A stretch of 64,000 nt of DNA from assembly GCA_017445905.1 (NCBI GenBank), contig JAFSRX010000068.1:1-64000 (forward strand). The letters run 5' to 3'. Below the pieces are notes generated by a model that searched no databases, was not told the DNA's origin, and saw only the letters and a program-made list of their open reading frames with translations. How positions within the stretch are numbered: position 1 is the stretch's first letter; the number at the start of each line of letters is the position of its first letter. This document shows positions 52,010 to 60,510 of this stretch, piece by piece. Made by a program: the position numbers and the translations under genes. The stretch comes from Eubacterium sp. GTDB lineage: Bacteria > Bacillota > Clostridia > Oscillospirales > Acutalibacteraceae.

Positions 52010-54094
52010 ATGGATAATTATGTTGGAAAAAGACTGGACGGAAGATATGAAGTTCAGGAGATAATCGGCGTTGGCGGAATGTCGGTTGTATATAAGGCTT
52101 ATGATAATGTTGATGACAGAATTGTTGCTGTAAAAATTTTAAAGGATGAATTTGCGGGGAACGAAGAGTTCAAGAGAAGATTTAAAAACGAATCAAAAGC
52201 AATCGCTCTTTTATCCCATCCTAATATCGTTAAGGTTTATGATGTTAATTTTGGCGAAAGACTTCAGTATATTGTTATGGAGTATATCGACGGAATAACT
52301 CTTAAAGAATATATCAATAAGCAGGGGGCTATTACATGGAATGACGCTCTCTTCTTTATGACGCAGATTTTAAGAGCTGTTCAGCATGCTCATGATAAGG
52401 GAATTGTTCACAGGGATATTAAACCTCAGAATATAATTCTTCTTTCAAATGGCGATATAAAGGTAACTGATTTCGGTATTGCGAGATTTTCAAGAAGTGA
52501 AACAAGAACTTTGACTGAGCAGGCAATAGGCTCTGTTCACTATATCGCACCGGAGCAGGCAAAGGGCGAGCCGACTGATGAAAAGGCTGATATCTATTCA
52601 CTTGGAGTTGTTCTTTATGAAATGCTTTCGGGAACAGTTCCTTTTGAAGCTGATAGCGCAGTTTCAGTCGCTCTTATGCAGGTTCAGGCAGATGCAAAGC
52701 GTTTAACTGATATAAATGCCGATATTCCTCTTGGACTTGAACAAATCTGTATTCATGCAATGCAGAAAAATCCTTCAGATAGGTATCAGACAGCAAGTGA
52801 AATGCTTATTGATATTGAAGAGGTTATTAAAAATCCGAATACAACATTTAATTATATTTCGAAATTTGATTCTAATCCAACAAAAATTGTTAAAAACGAT
52901 TCAAGAAATCAGGGATATATTCCAAGATATGATTATCATCAGGACGATGAAGATGTAATCGAGGATCCAAACCGTAAAAAGAAGATTGCAACAGCAGTTG
53001 TTATCGGAATTATTGTTTTAGCAACAGCAATTGTTCTTCTCGTTATGGCTGTAACAAATAATATGAATGCAACAACTCATAAGCTTGAGAATTTTGTTGG
53101 TCTTTCATATGATGAGCTAATTTCTAAGAATATATATGATTACGAGTTTTCGGCTGAGTATTCTCAGTCTTCCGATGTTCAGCCAGGTGTTGTTATTGCC
53201 CAGGATCCGGCAGAGGGAACAAAAGTACGCTCGGGGTCTAAGGTTGTTTTAACAGTTTCTGCGTCTGCTGATGATATCAGCGTTCCGAATATCTATTCAT
53301 ATAATGAAAATCAGGCAAAACAGGCGCTTAAAAATGCAAAGATAACGAATTATAAATTCCTTTCTGTTTCTAGTGAAAATGTTGAAGAAGGAAGAATTGT
53401 TTACACCGAGCCAAAGGCAGGAACAGTTATTTCTTCCGAGGATGAACTTACTGTTTATATCTCATCAGGTCCTTCAACAACTGTTATTAAAGAGCTTAAG
53501 GTTCCCGATGTTAGCGGACTTTCACAGAGTGGTGCAAGAGCTTTCCTTGAAAAATATGGATTTAAAAATATTTCATTTATAACCCAGGATAGCGAAATTG
53601 CAAAGGATACCGTTATTTCTCAGTCGCCTGCGGCAGGTGAAAAAATTGCCGAAAATGAAGCAATTAAACTTGTTATCAGCTCAGGTGCAACAACTTCAAC
53701 AACTGCAAAGCAGGTTAAGGTTTCTGTTTCTATAAGACTTCCCAAATGCCTTGACGCAAACGGTAAGTATAAAACCGATACTTTAAGAGTTTCTCTTGAC
53801 GGAAAAACTTATCACAATCAGTCCGTAACACTTGACGGATCAAGCAAGGTGATTAGCGTTAACGGCGACGGTGAGCATTCTCAGACAATAGCTGTAACTC
53901 TTAAAAAGACAGGCGCCAAAGAGTCAAAGACAACAAACGGAAAGAATAATCAGAGCTTTTCAATAAACTTCTCAGGTTTTTCATCTACTGATGAAAAAGA
54001 AACAACCGAGAAAACAACTGAGGAAGAAACAAATTCAGATGATACATCTAAAAAATCTGACAGTAAATCTGATAAGAAATCAAAAGAAGACTAA
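52010..54094 (+). CDS. prkC: PASTA-domain Ser/Thr protein kinase PrkC
   Basis: The 694-residue kinase has a cytoplasmic Hanks-type kinase domain (about 1-270: GVGGMSVVYKAYD loop, VAVKIL lysine, HRDIKPQN catalytic loop, VTDFGIARF, and APEQ). An acidic juxtamembrane linker, one membrane helix (about 326-350) and three extracellular PASTA domains (about 358-560) follow. An unusual Ser/Thr/Lys-rich tail and beta segment (about 565-694) ends the protein. PASTA domains bind muropeptides; in spore formers the kinase triggers germination. Its phosphatase is encoded 16 bp upstream. The long tail beyond PASTA is not standard. Confidence 0.95.
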   Translation: MDNYVGKRLDGRYEVQEIIGVGGMSVVYKAYDNVDDRIVAVKILKDEFAGNEEFKRRFKNESKAIALLSHPNIVKVYDVNFGERLQYIVMEYIDGITLKEYINKQGAITWNDALFFMTQILRAVQHAHDKGIVHRDIKPQNIILLSNGDIKVTDFGIARFSRSETRTLTEQAIGSVHYIAPEQAKGEPTDEKADIYSLGVVLYEMLSGTVPFEADSAVSVALMQVQADAKRLTDINADIPLGLEQICIHAMQKNPSDRYQTASEMLIDIEEVIKNPNTTFNYISKFDSNPTKIVKNDSRNQGYIPRYDYHQDDEDVIEDPNRKKKIATAVVIGIIVLATAIVLLVMAVTNNMNATTHKLENFVGLSYDELISKNIYDYEFSAEYSQSSDVQPGVVIAQDPAEGTKVRSGSKVVLTVSASADDISVPNIYSYNENQAKQALKNAKITNYKFLSVSSENVEEGRIVYTEPKAGTVISSEDELTVYISSGPSTTVIKELKVPDVSGLSQSGARAFLEKYGFKNISFITQDSEIAKDTVISQSPAAGEKIAENEAIKLVISSGATTSTTAKQVKVSVSIRLPKCLDANGKYKTDTLRVSLDGKTYHNQSVTLDGSSKVISVNGDGEHSQTIAVTLKKTGAKESKTTNGKNNQSFSINFSGFSSTDEKETTEKTTEEETNSDDTSKKSDSKSDKKSKED

Positions 54095-54097
54095 TAT

Positions 54098-54979
54098 ATG
54101 GCAATAGGAAAAATTGTTAAAGGCATCGGCGGCTTCTACTATGTGGACGCCGATGATGTCATTTATGAGTGTAAAGCAAGAGGCAATTTCAGAAATAAAA
54201 ATCAATCTCCGCTTGTAGGCGATAATGTTGAGTTTTCGATAAATGAAAATGCCGAAAACAGAATAGAAAAGATTTTTGAAAGGAAGAATTCATTAGTCAG
54301 ACCGCCTCTTGCAAATCTAGACGTTTTATTTATAATATGTTCTCTTGTTGACCCGAAAATTAATCTTCAAATAACTGATAGATTAATTGCGGTAGCAGAA
54401 TATAAGAATATTGAGCCTGTAATTGTTCTGACCAAAACCGACCTTGACGGTGACTATCAGAAATATATTGATATCTATGAAAAAGCGAAAATCAAGGCAT
54501 TTGTTGTTGATAATACTGATTTTAGCGGCGCAGATGAATTTAAAGATTTAATGAGCGGAAAGGTTTGTGCCTTTACAGGTAATACAGGCGTAGGAAAATC
54601 AACTCTTTTAAATAATCTTTTTCCCGAACTTGAGCTTGAAACTGGAGAAACGAGTAAGAAACTCGGAAGAGGAAAACATACAACAAGGCATTCTGAGCTG
54701 TATAAGCTTTGCGGTGGCTACATAGCGGATACACCCGGATTTTCTTCTCTTGATATTCAGAGATATGATAAGATTTTGAAAGAAGATTTGCCTCAGTGTT
54801 TCAGGGAATTCAGAGAATACCTTGGCGATTGCAGGTTTAACTCCTGCACTCATATAAATGATAAAGGCTGTGCTGTCTGCAGGGCGCTTGAAGAGGGAAA
54901 AATCAGCCCTTCAAGGCATAGCAGTTACGTTGCAATGTATAATGAAGTTAAGGATATAAAAGAGTGGCAGCAGAAATAA
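54098..54979 (+). CDS. rsgA: Ribosome small-subunit GTPase RsgA
   Basis: The 293-residue GTPase helps mature the 30S subunit. It has an N-terminal OB fold (about 1-65) and a circularly permuted GTPase: TKTD (G4, about 112-115) comes before the P-loop GNTGVGKSTLLN (about 161-172) and DTPGFSSLD (about 211-219). A C-terminal zinc knuckle with CRFNSCTHINDKGCAV (about 247-262) follows. It overlaps thiN by 16 bp. In Bacillus rpe lies between them; it is missing here. Confidence 0.96.
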   Translation: MAIGKIVKGIGGFYYVDADDVIYECKARGNFRNKNQSPLVGDNVEFSINENAENRIEKIFERKNSLVRPPLANLDVLFIICSLVDPKINLQITDRLIAVAEYKNIEPVIVLTKTDLDGDYQKYIDIYEKAKIKAFVVDNTDFSGADEFKDLMSGKVCAFTGNTGVGKSTLLNNLFPELELETGETSKKLGRGKHTTRHSELYKLCGGYIADTPGFSSLDIQRYDKILKEDLPQCFREFREYLGDCRFNSCTHINDKGCAVCRALEEGKISPSRHSSYVAMYNEVKDIKEWQQK

Positions 54980-55608
54980 AAAAATGCACCATAGTTTCAG
55001 GTGCTCCGACGGACAATATTGATTTTTTAATTAAGAATATTGATAGAGATTCTTTTATTATCGCAGCAGATTCAGGATATAAAAAGCTTTTGAAAGCCGA
55101 TTTAATTCCCGATGCTATTGTTGCGGATTTTGATTCTTCTGAAAAACCCGATATTTCTTGTGAAATAATAACTTTTCCAGTTGAAAAAGCTCAGAGCGAT
55201 ACTTTTAACAGCGTTATTTTTGCAAAGGAGAGGGGATTTAATGATATAACAATCTTCTTTGCGCTCGGCGGCAGATTTGACCATAGCTATTCAAATATTC
55301 TATGCCTTGATTATTGCAGAAAAAACGGCATTAACTGTAGGATTGTTGATGATAAAAACAGAGTATCTCTGATTGAAAAATCAAAAACAATTAAAAAGGA
55401 TTATGAGAGTTTTTCGATGTTTGCATTTCTTGAGGATTGCAAGGGTGTAAGAATAAGCGGAGCACACTACGATCAGAGCTTTTATAATCTTGAAAAAATG
55501 GATATATCTCTTTCAGACCAGTTTGCTCAGAGCAACTATATTGAAAACGATGAATGTCTTATAACTGTTGAAAGCGGAATACTTTTGCTGATTGAGAGTA
55601 ACGATTAA
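54964..55608 (+). CDS. thiN: Thiamine diphosphokinase
   Basis: The 214-residue enzyme transfers pyrophosphate from ATP to thiamine. Family marks are IAADSGYKKLLKADLIPDAIVADFDS (about 37-62), QSDTFNSVIFAKERGF (about 77-92) and GGRFDHSYSNI (about 101-111). The start is GTG 54964 inside rsgA, with only a weak ribosome site, consistent with translational coupling. Gene order rsgA-thiN-spoVM matches the Bacillus locus apart from the missing rpe. Confidence 0.92.
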   Translation: MAAEIKKCTIVSGAPTDNIDFLIKNIDRDSFIIAADSGYKKLLKADLIPDAIVADFDSSEKPDISCEIITFPVEKAQSDTFNSVIFAKERGFNDITIFFALGGRFDHSYSNILCLDYCRKNGINCRIVDDKNRVSLIEKSKTIKKDYESFSMFAFLEDCKGVRISGAHYDQSFYNLEKMDISLSDQFAQSNYIENDECLITVESGILLLIESND

Positions 55609-55656
55609 TTGATTTAATCATAAGATGTAGTAAATGCAGTAAGGGATGTGTTTACT

Positions 55657-55806
55657 ATGACGAAAAAATGCAAAAGGGAATATCTGTGGATAGCTTTCGG
55701 AATCGGTGCAGCGCTTGCACTATGTCTTCCGACGGTATGGATAACAAGAATTCTTGCACTTTGCGTTATTATTCTCGGTATCCTTTGCTGTAAAAATTCT
55801 TGCTGA
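55657..55806 (+). CDS. 49-residue hydrophobic membrane peptide
   Basis: ATG 55657 opens a 49-codon frame. A basic N-terminus (MTKKCKREYLW) is followed by two short hydrophobic segments (about 10-28 and 31-45) separated by PTVWITR. The end is cysteine-rich (CCKNSC). A weak AGGGATGTG site precedes it. It lies between thiN and spoVM in the same direction. Its hydrophobic pattern and position suggest a small membrane protein of sporulating Clostridia. No function is known. Confidence 0.65.
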   Translation: MTKKCKREYLWIAFGIGAALALCLPTVWITRILALCVIILGILCCKNSC

Positions 55807-55834
55807 AAGGCGAGAAAAGAATAGGGAGAGAATT

Positions 55835-55924
55835 ATGAAAGTTGTACTTATTAAAAGTCCGAAAATCCTTGCGCCGTTTTTAAGAGCTATGTTTAAAATC
55901 AAGAAAATACATTATGATGATTAA
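55835..55924 (+). CDS. spoVM: Stage V sporulation protein M (29 residues)
   Basis: ATG 55835 follows an AGGGAGAG site and encodes 29 residues matching the amphipathic-helix peptide SpoVM. Shared positions are MK at the start, IK then PK at 6-10, and RAM in the middle; the key Pro9 is present. SpoVM senses the convex forespore surface and recruits SpoIVA to start coat assembly. Its position after thiN is the same as in Bacillus. The tail KIKKIHYDD is slightly longer than the 26-residue Bacillus peptide. A terminator overlaps the stop codon. Confidence 0.9.
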   Translation: MKVVLIKSPKILAPFLRAMFKIKKIHYDD

Positions 55925-55947
55925 AAAGGGCGAATGCCCTTTTTTGG
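55923..55947 (+). terminator. Terminator of the yicC-spoVM cluster
   Basis: An A-run and gggc (to 55931) pair with gccc and the following T-run (from 55936) around a gaat loop; the hairpin begins in the spoVM stop codon. Confidence 0.8.
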
Positions 55948-55955
55948 TGTTTAAA

Positions 55956-56320
55956 ATGAGAATTAAAAGCAGTAATAAATACTTAGAAAATGCATTTAAC
56001 TGGGCAGTCAATAAAATTAAACAGTTTGTTGTATCAGGCAATTATTGCATATTCAAGTATTCTTAAACTCAGAGGAAACAAAAAAGAAGCTGAAATTCAG
56101 CTAAAGAGAGCAAGTGAGCTTAAAAAGTATTTCAATAACAAATGGAGATTATCCCGAAATATCATTCTCCTTTATTTCGCAGGTTGTTGAGGGAATGATG
56201 GGAATAAGACCAAATGCAAAAGACAGCGCTATAACCGTAACACCCAATCTTCCGGATGAAATAAGGGATATAAAGCTTTTCGGCTTAAAAGTTGGAAATA
56301 ATTGTTTGACGTTAAAATAA
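55956..56320 (+). pseudogene. Decayed glycoside hydrolase (GH78/debranching-like) remnants
   Basis: Three fragments in different frames line up as pieces of one large (alpha/alpha)6-barrel glycosidase. The first starts at 55956 (SNKYLENAFNWAVNKIKQFV). The second runs about 56027-56145 (LYQAIIAYSSILKLRGNKK and onward). The third runs about 56140-56320 (NGDYPEISFSFISQVVEG to NLPDEIRDIKLFGLKVGNN). Most of the catalytic core is missing between the first and second pieces, and frameshifts separate all three. The pattern resembles alpha-rhamnosidase or glycogen-debranching-like families. It is a relic of a longer carbohydrate gene. Confidence 0.65.
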
Positions 56321-56353
56321 CGGATAATTGTGTTGATGTAGTAAAATACTGAC

Positions 56354-56382
56354 TTGACAATACTGTTTTGATTTGGTAAACT
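56354..56382 (+). promoter_or_regulatory. Promoter of the valS T-box transcript
   Basis: A perfect TTGACA (56354-56359), a 17-bp spacer and TAAACT (56377-56382) lie upstream of the T-box leader. Confidence 0.6.
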
Positions 56383-56389
56383 AATTTCA

Positions 56390-56681
56390 ATATGTAAAGG
56401 CAATGATTAAGAGGAGTATCCCTTGTAATCTTTCAGAGAGAATGCGGTTGGTGGAAGCATTCAGGTGAAAAGGGCGAAGGTAGCTTATGAGCCGAACTTA
56501 TGAAATTGAAAATTGAGAATGGAGAATTGAGAATTTTGATTTCTCGGCTTCGCTCAGTCAATAAGTAGTTTGTTTCGTATTCCTGCGTTAAAGGATTTGA
56601 GTGGCATATTATAAATATGCAATTTGAGTGGTACCACGGATTTTATCCGCCTCATTATCTGAGGCGGTTTTTATTTTTAGG
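56390..56681 (+). promoter_or_regulatory. T-box leader controlling valS
   Basis: The leader has T-box features: Stem I bases with agagagaatgcggttggtgg (56433 region) and the conserved GAGTGGTACCACGG T-box (56626-56639). A terminator follows (ccgcctca/tgaggcgg, 56647-56654 with 56660-56667, then T-run). A GTA at 56480-56482 in the Stem I 3' side (gaagGTAgct) fits a valine specifier codon. Uncharged tRNA-Val binding should favour the antiterminator and valS expression. The word atttgagtgg is duplicated (56595-56604 and 56622-56631), and a repeat element lies between Stem I and the T-box. Confidence 0.85.
56504..56556. repeat. MITE-like insertion inside the valS T-box
   Basis: The segment aattgagaatggagaattg and the following cggcttcgctc resemble the element at 25763-25858. 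It sits between Stem I and the antiterminator, in a part of T-boxes that tolerates length change. A right terminal repeat is not obvious. Confidence 0.5.
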
Positions 56682-56691
56682 AGATGATTAA

Positions 56692-59391
56692 ATGGCTAAA
56701 GAACTTGAAAAACAATATAATCCATCAGCGTTTGAAGACAAGATTTATAAATTCTGGGTGGATAATAAGTATTTTCACGCTGATGTTAAATCTGATAAGG
56801 AAACCTATACTATAGTAATTCCGCCCCCAAATATTACAGGTCAGCTTCATATGGGACATGCACTTGATAATACCCTTCAGGATATTCTCATCCGTTATAA
56901 AAGAATGAACGGATATAATACATTATGGCTTCCCGGTACTGACCACGCTTCTATCGCAACAGAGGCAAAAATCGTTGAGGCTATGAGAAAAGAGGGCATA
57001 ACAAAAGAGGACCTCGGACGTGATAAATTTCTCGAAAGAGCATGGGAGTGGAAACGTCAGTACGGCGGAAGAATTATTGAACAGCTCAAAAAAATGGGCT
57101 CTTCCTGCGACTGGGACAGAGAACGTTTCACTCTTGATGAGGGCTGCAGCAGAGCGGTTAGGGAAGTTTTTGTTCGCCTTTATGAAAAAGGTCTTATTTA
57201 CAGAGGCAACAGAATGGTTAACTGGTGTCCTCACTGCATTACTTCAATATCCGACGCAGAGGTTGAATATGAAGAGCAATCATCAAATTTCTGGCATCTT
57301 CTTTATACAGTAAAAGAAACAGGCGAGAAACTTGAGCTTGCAACAACAAGACCTGAGACAATGCTTGGTGATACTGCAGTTGCAATCAATGCCGATGATG
57401 AAAGATATAAGCACCTTCACGGTTGCCACGTTATCCTTCCGCTCATTGATAAGGAAATACCGATTGTTTGTGATGAACACGCAGATATGACAAAGGGAAC
57501 GGGCGTTGTTAAAATCACCCCCGCCCATGATCCAAACGACTTCGAGGTCGGACTTCGCCATAATCTTCCGATTGTAAGAGTTTTCACTTATGAAGGCTAT
57601 CTGACAGGCGCAAAGGATAAGGCTGAGGCTGATGCTATAAGAAATTCTGGTAAACCGGGCGCAGAAAATGAGCCTGAGGTTCTTGACTGCGGAAAATATG
57701 CAGGTATGGATACAAAGCAGGCAAGAAAAGCAATTCTTGAGGACCTTGAAAAAGGCGGATATATTAAAGAAATCGAGCCAATTAAACACGAGGTTGGAAC
57801 CTGCTATCGTTGTCACACAAGCATTGAGCCAATGGTTTCAAAGCAGTGGTTTGTTAAAATGCAGCCCCTTGCAGAGCCTGCAATGAAGAGCGTTGAAGAC
57901 GGCGAGGTTAAATTCGTTCCCGAACGATTTACAAAGAACTATATGAACTGGATGAGGGGAACAAGGGATTGGTGTATTTCCCGTCAGCTCTGGTGGGGTC
58001 ACAGAATACCGGCATGGTATTGCGATGATTGTGGTGAAACAATAGTTTCAAAAACCGATGTTGAGGTATGTCCTAAGTGTTCATCAAAGAATGTAAGCCA
58101 GGACCCTGATACTCTCGACACTTGGTTTTCATCAGCTCTCTGGCCGTTTTCAACCCTTGGCTGGCCGGATGAAACAGAGGATTTAAAACGTTATTATCCG
58201 ACTAATACGCTTGTAACAGGCTATGATATTATTGGCTTCTGGGTTAGTAGAATGATATTCTCAGCGATTGAATATACCGGGAAAGTTCCGTTTGATACTG
58301 TTCTTATTCACGGTCTTGTTCGTGATGCACAAGGAAGAAAGATGAGCAAATCTCTCGGCAACGGTATTGATCCGCTCAAGATTATTGATGAATACGGCGC
58401 AGATGCGCTTCGCTTCACTCTTGCAACGGGCAACTCTCCGGGAAATGATATGCGCTTTTCAGATAAAAAGGTTGAGGCAAGCCGTAATTTCGCCAATAAA
58501 CTTTGGAATGCTGCAAGATTTGTTCTTATGTATCTCGGCGATTATGATTATAATGGACTTCCTGATAACCTTCTTATCGAGGACAAATGGATTCTTTCAA
58601 AGGTTAATTCACTTGCAAAGGAAGTAACTGAAAACCTTGATAAATATGAACTCGGTATTGCAGTTCAGAAACTCTATGACTTCATTTGGGATGTTTTCTG
58701 CGACTGGTATATTGAAATTGCAAAAATAAGACTTCAGGGCGATGATGAAAATGCAAAAGAGGATGTAAAAGCAGTTCTCGTATTCGTTTTAACAAATATC
58801 CTTAAGCTGCTTCATCCGTTTATGCCGTTCATAACTGAAGAAATCTATCAGGCAATTCCTCATAACTTTGAATCAATTATGGTATCTGATTGGTGCACTT
58901 TTGATGAAAAGCTCAATTTTGCTGATGAAGAAGGCAAAATGGAAAAGATTATGAAGGCTATTCGTGCTATAAGAAACAGAAGAGCTGAAATGAATATTCC
59001 GCCAAGCAAGAAAGCGAAGGTTTATATAGAAACATCAAGTAAGGATATTTTTACCGGCGGAACAGAATTCTTTAAGCGACTTGCTTCTGCAGGTGAGGTT
59101 AGTGTTGAAGAGAGTTTCAGCGACCTCGGAAATGTTGTAACAATCATAACCGATGATGCAAAGATTTATATTCCTCTCGGTGACCTTGTTGACTTTGATG
59201 CAGAGAAAAAACGCCTTGAAAAAGAACTTGCAAGTGCAGAGGATAAACTCGAATTTATCAATAAGAAGCTTTCAAATCCAGGCTTTGTAAACAAAGCTCC
59301 TGAAAAGGTTGTAAATCAGAGCAGGGAGGAAGCGGCTAAGCTTGAAGAAAAGATTTCTGCTATTAAGAAATCAATTGAGGAAATCGGATAA
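56692..59391 (+). CDS. valS: Valyl-tRNA synthetase
   Basis: The 899-residue class I synthetase has the HIGH motif as HMGH in PPPNITGQLHMGHALD (about 44-59), the editing domain (CP1, about 200-345), and KMSKS in GRKMSKSLGNGIDP (about 546-559). An anticodon-binding domain (about 630-760) and a C-terminal coiled coil (about 835-899) follow. The KFYTKP-type zinc motif occurs as the CDDCGE to CPKCSS region (about 445-465). AGGAGATGA precedes the ATG. It is regulated by the T-box just upstream and ends in TAATG shared with folC. Confidence 0.97.
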   Translation: MAKELEKQYNPSAFEDKIYKFWVDNKYFHADVKSDKETYTIVIPPPNITGQLHMGHALDNTLQDILIRYKRMNGYNTLWLPGTDHASIATEAKIVEAMRKEGITKEDLGRDKFLERAWEWKRQYGGRIIEQLKKMGSSCDWDRERFTLDEGCSRAVREVFVRLYEKGLIYRGNRMVNWCPHCITSISDAEVEYEEQSSNFWHLLYTVKETGEKLELATTRPETMLGDTAVAINADDERYKHLHGCHVILPLIDKEIPIVCDEHADMTKGTGVVKITPAHDPNDFEVGLRHNLPIVRVFTYEGYLTGAKDKAEADAIRNSGKPGAENEPEVLDCGKYAGMDTKQARKAILEDLEKGGYIKEIEPIKHEVGTCYRCHTSIEPMVSKQWFVKMQPLAEPAMKSVEDGEVKFVPERFTKNYMNWMRGTRDWCISRQLWWGHRIPAWYCDDCGETIVSKTDVEVCPKCSSKNVSQDPDTLDTWFSSALWPFSTLGWPDETEDLKRYYPTNTLVTGYDIIGFWVSRMIFSAIEYTGKVPFDTVLIHGLVRDAQGRKMSKSLGNGIDPLKIIDEYGADALRFTLATGNSPGNDMRFSDKKVEASRNFANKLWNAARFVLMYLGDYDYNGLPDNLLIEDKWILSKVNSLAKEVTENLDKYELGIAVQKLYDFIWDVFCDWYIEIAKIRLQGDDENAKEDVKAVLVFVLTNILKLLHPFMPFITEEIYQAIPHNFESIMVSDWCTFDEKLNFADEEGKMEKIMKAIRAIRNRRAEMNIPPSKKAKVYIETSSKDIFTGGTEFFKRLASAGEVSVEESFSDLGNVVTIITDDAKIYIPLGDLVDFDAEKKRLEKELASAEDKLEFINKKLSNPGFVNKAPEKVVNQSREEAAKLEEKISAIKKSIEEIG

Positions 59392-60434
59392 TGAATTATA
59401 ATGAAGCGTTAAACTTCATATTAAAAAAACAGAGCCTCGGCATTATGCCGGGGCTTAGCCGTATTAATATGCTCCTTTCTAAAATGGATAATCCTCAGAA
59501 TAGTATTAAAATAATCCATATTGCAGGAACAAACGGTAAGGGAACTGTTGCTTCAAGTATTGCCGATGCTCTTATTCAAAACGGTCTCAATGTCGGACTT
59601 TTTACTTCTCCCTGGGTTGTTGATTACAGGGAACAGATTCAAATCAATAATGAATTTATAAGCAAGGAAGATTTTTCAAAGTATGTTGAAGAATATAAAA
59701 ATAATGATTGCAGTGAATTTGAGTTTTTAACTGCTATTATGTATAAATACTTTGCTGATAAGGGTGTTGATTATGCCGTTATCGAATGCGGTATGGGTGG
59801 CAAGGGCGATGCAACGAATGTTGAGAATAAAAATCTTTCCGTTATTACAAGCATATCACTTGACCATACTAATTTTCTCGGAAATACTCTTGAAGAAATA
59901 GCCGAAAACAAAAGCGGTGTTCTGAGAAAATCTTCTGATTGCGTTATTTATTCAGATGAATATGAAATGATATTTAAGGATAAATGCAAAAGCCTTATAA
60001 TAAGTCCTAATAGCGACAATCTGAGCATTGTTAATGCAGTTCTGAGACATTTGGGGTATAATGAAATACATGCTCTTAAAAAGCTTCCTGCAAGGCAGGA
60101 GAGAAAAGGGCATATTCTTCTTGACGGCGGACATAATGAAGCTGCTGCAAAAAAACTTGCTTTAGTTATTAATGATGAAACTGCTGTTATCGGAATGATG
60201 AAGGATAAGGATATTGATGGATATCTCGCTATTATTGCTCCTAAATGCAAAAAAATTATTGCAGTTGATGTTGATAATCCGAGAGCAATATCAAAAGAGA
60301 GATTATCCCTTGAAGCTAAGAAGTATTGCAAAGACGTTATAACTGCTTCAAACGCCCAAGAGGCGCTGAAATTTAAACCGACTTTAATCTGCGGTTCTTT
60401 TTATATGATAAGAGAAATATATAATTTAATTTAA
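59391..60434 (+). CDS. folC: Folylpolyglutamate synthase, short form
   Basis: The 347-residue Mur-ligase-type enzyme adds glutamate to folates. It has AGTNGKGTVASSIADAL (P-loop, about 45-61), FTSPWVVDYREQIQIN, ECGMGGKGDATN and SISLDHTNFLG. The C-terminal domain has LLDGGHNEAAAKKL, typical of the family. It is about 70-80 residues shorter than usual: the stretch between the Lys-containing KSGVLRKSSDCVIY and LLDGGHN is compressed and the standard LLGxHQ segment is not visible. Loss of the HQ element could mean altered activity or a divergent FolC-like enzyme. It is coupled to valS by a one-base overlap. Confidence 0.85.
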   Translation: MNYNEALNFILKKQSLGIMPGLSRINMLLSKMDNPQNSIKIIHIAGTNGKGTVASSIADALIQNGLNVGLFTSPWVVDYREQIQINNEFISKEDFSKYVEEYKNNDCSEFEFLTAIMYKYFADKGVDYAVIECGMGGKGDATNVENKNLSVITSISLDHTNFLGNTLEEIAENKSGVLRKSSDCVIYSDEYEMIFKDKCKSLIISPNSDNLSIVNAVLRHLGYNEIHALKKLPARQERKGHILLDGGHNEAAAKKLALVINDETAVIGMMKDKDIDGYLAIIAPKCKKIIAVDVDNPRAISKERLSLEAKKYCKDVITASNAQEALKFKPTLICGSFYMIREIYNLI

Positions 60435-60460
60435 TATCATTTTTCGGCAAATTATTTTAA

Positions 60461-60497
60461 ATCAGTTTGATATATTCATATCAGACTGATTTTTTTA
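60461..60497 (+). terminator. Terminator between folC and spoIIAA
   Basis: A 13-bp stem (60461-60473 with 60478-60490, one G-U pair) with a 4-nt loop is followed by eight T's. It ends only 13 bp before the spoIIAA start codon. Confidence 0.85.
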
Positions 60498-60510
60498 TTT
60501 GGTGATATTA

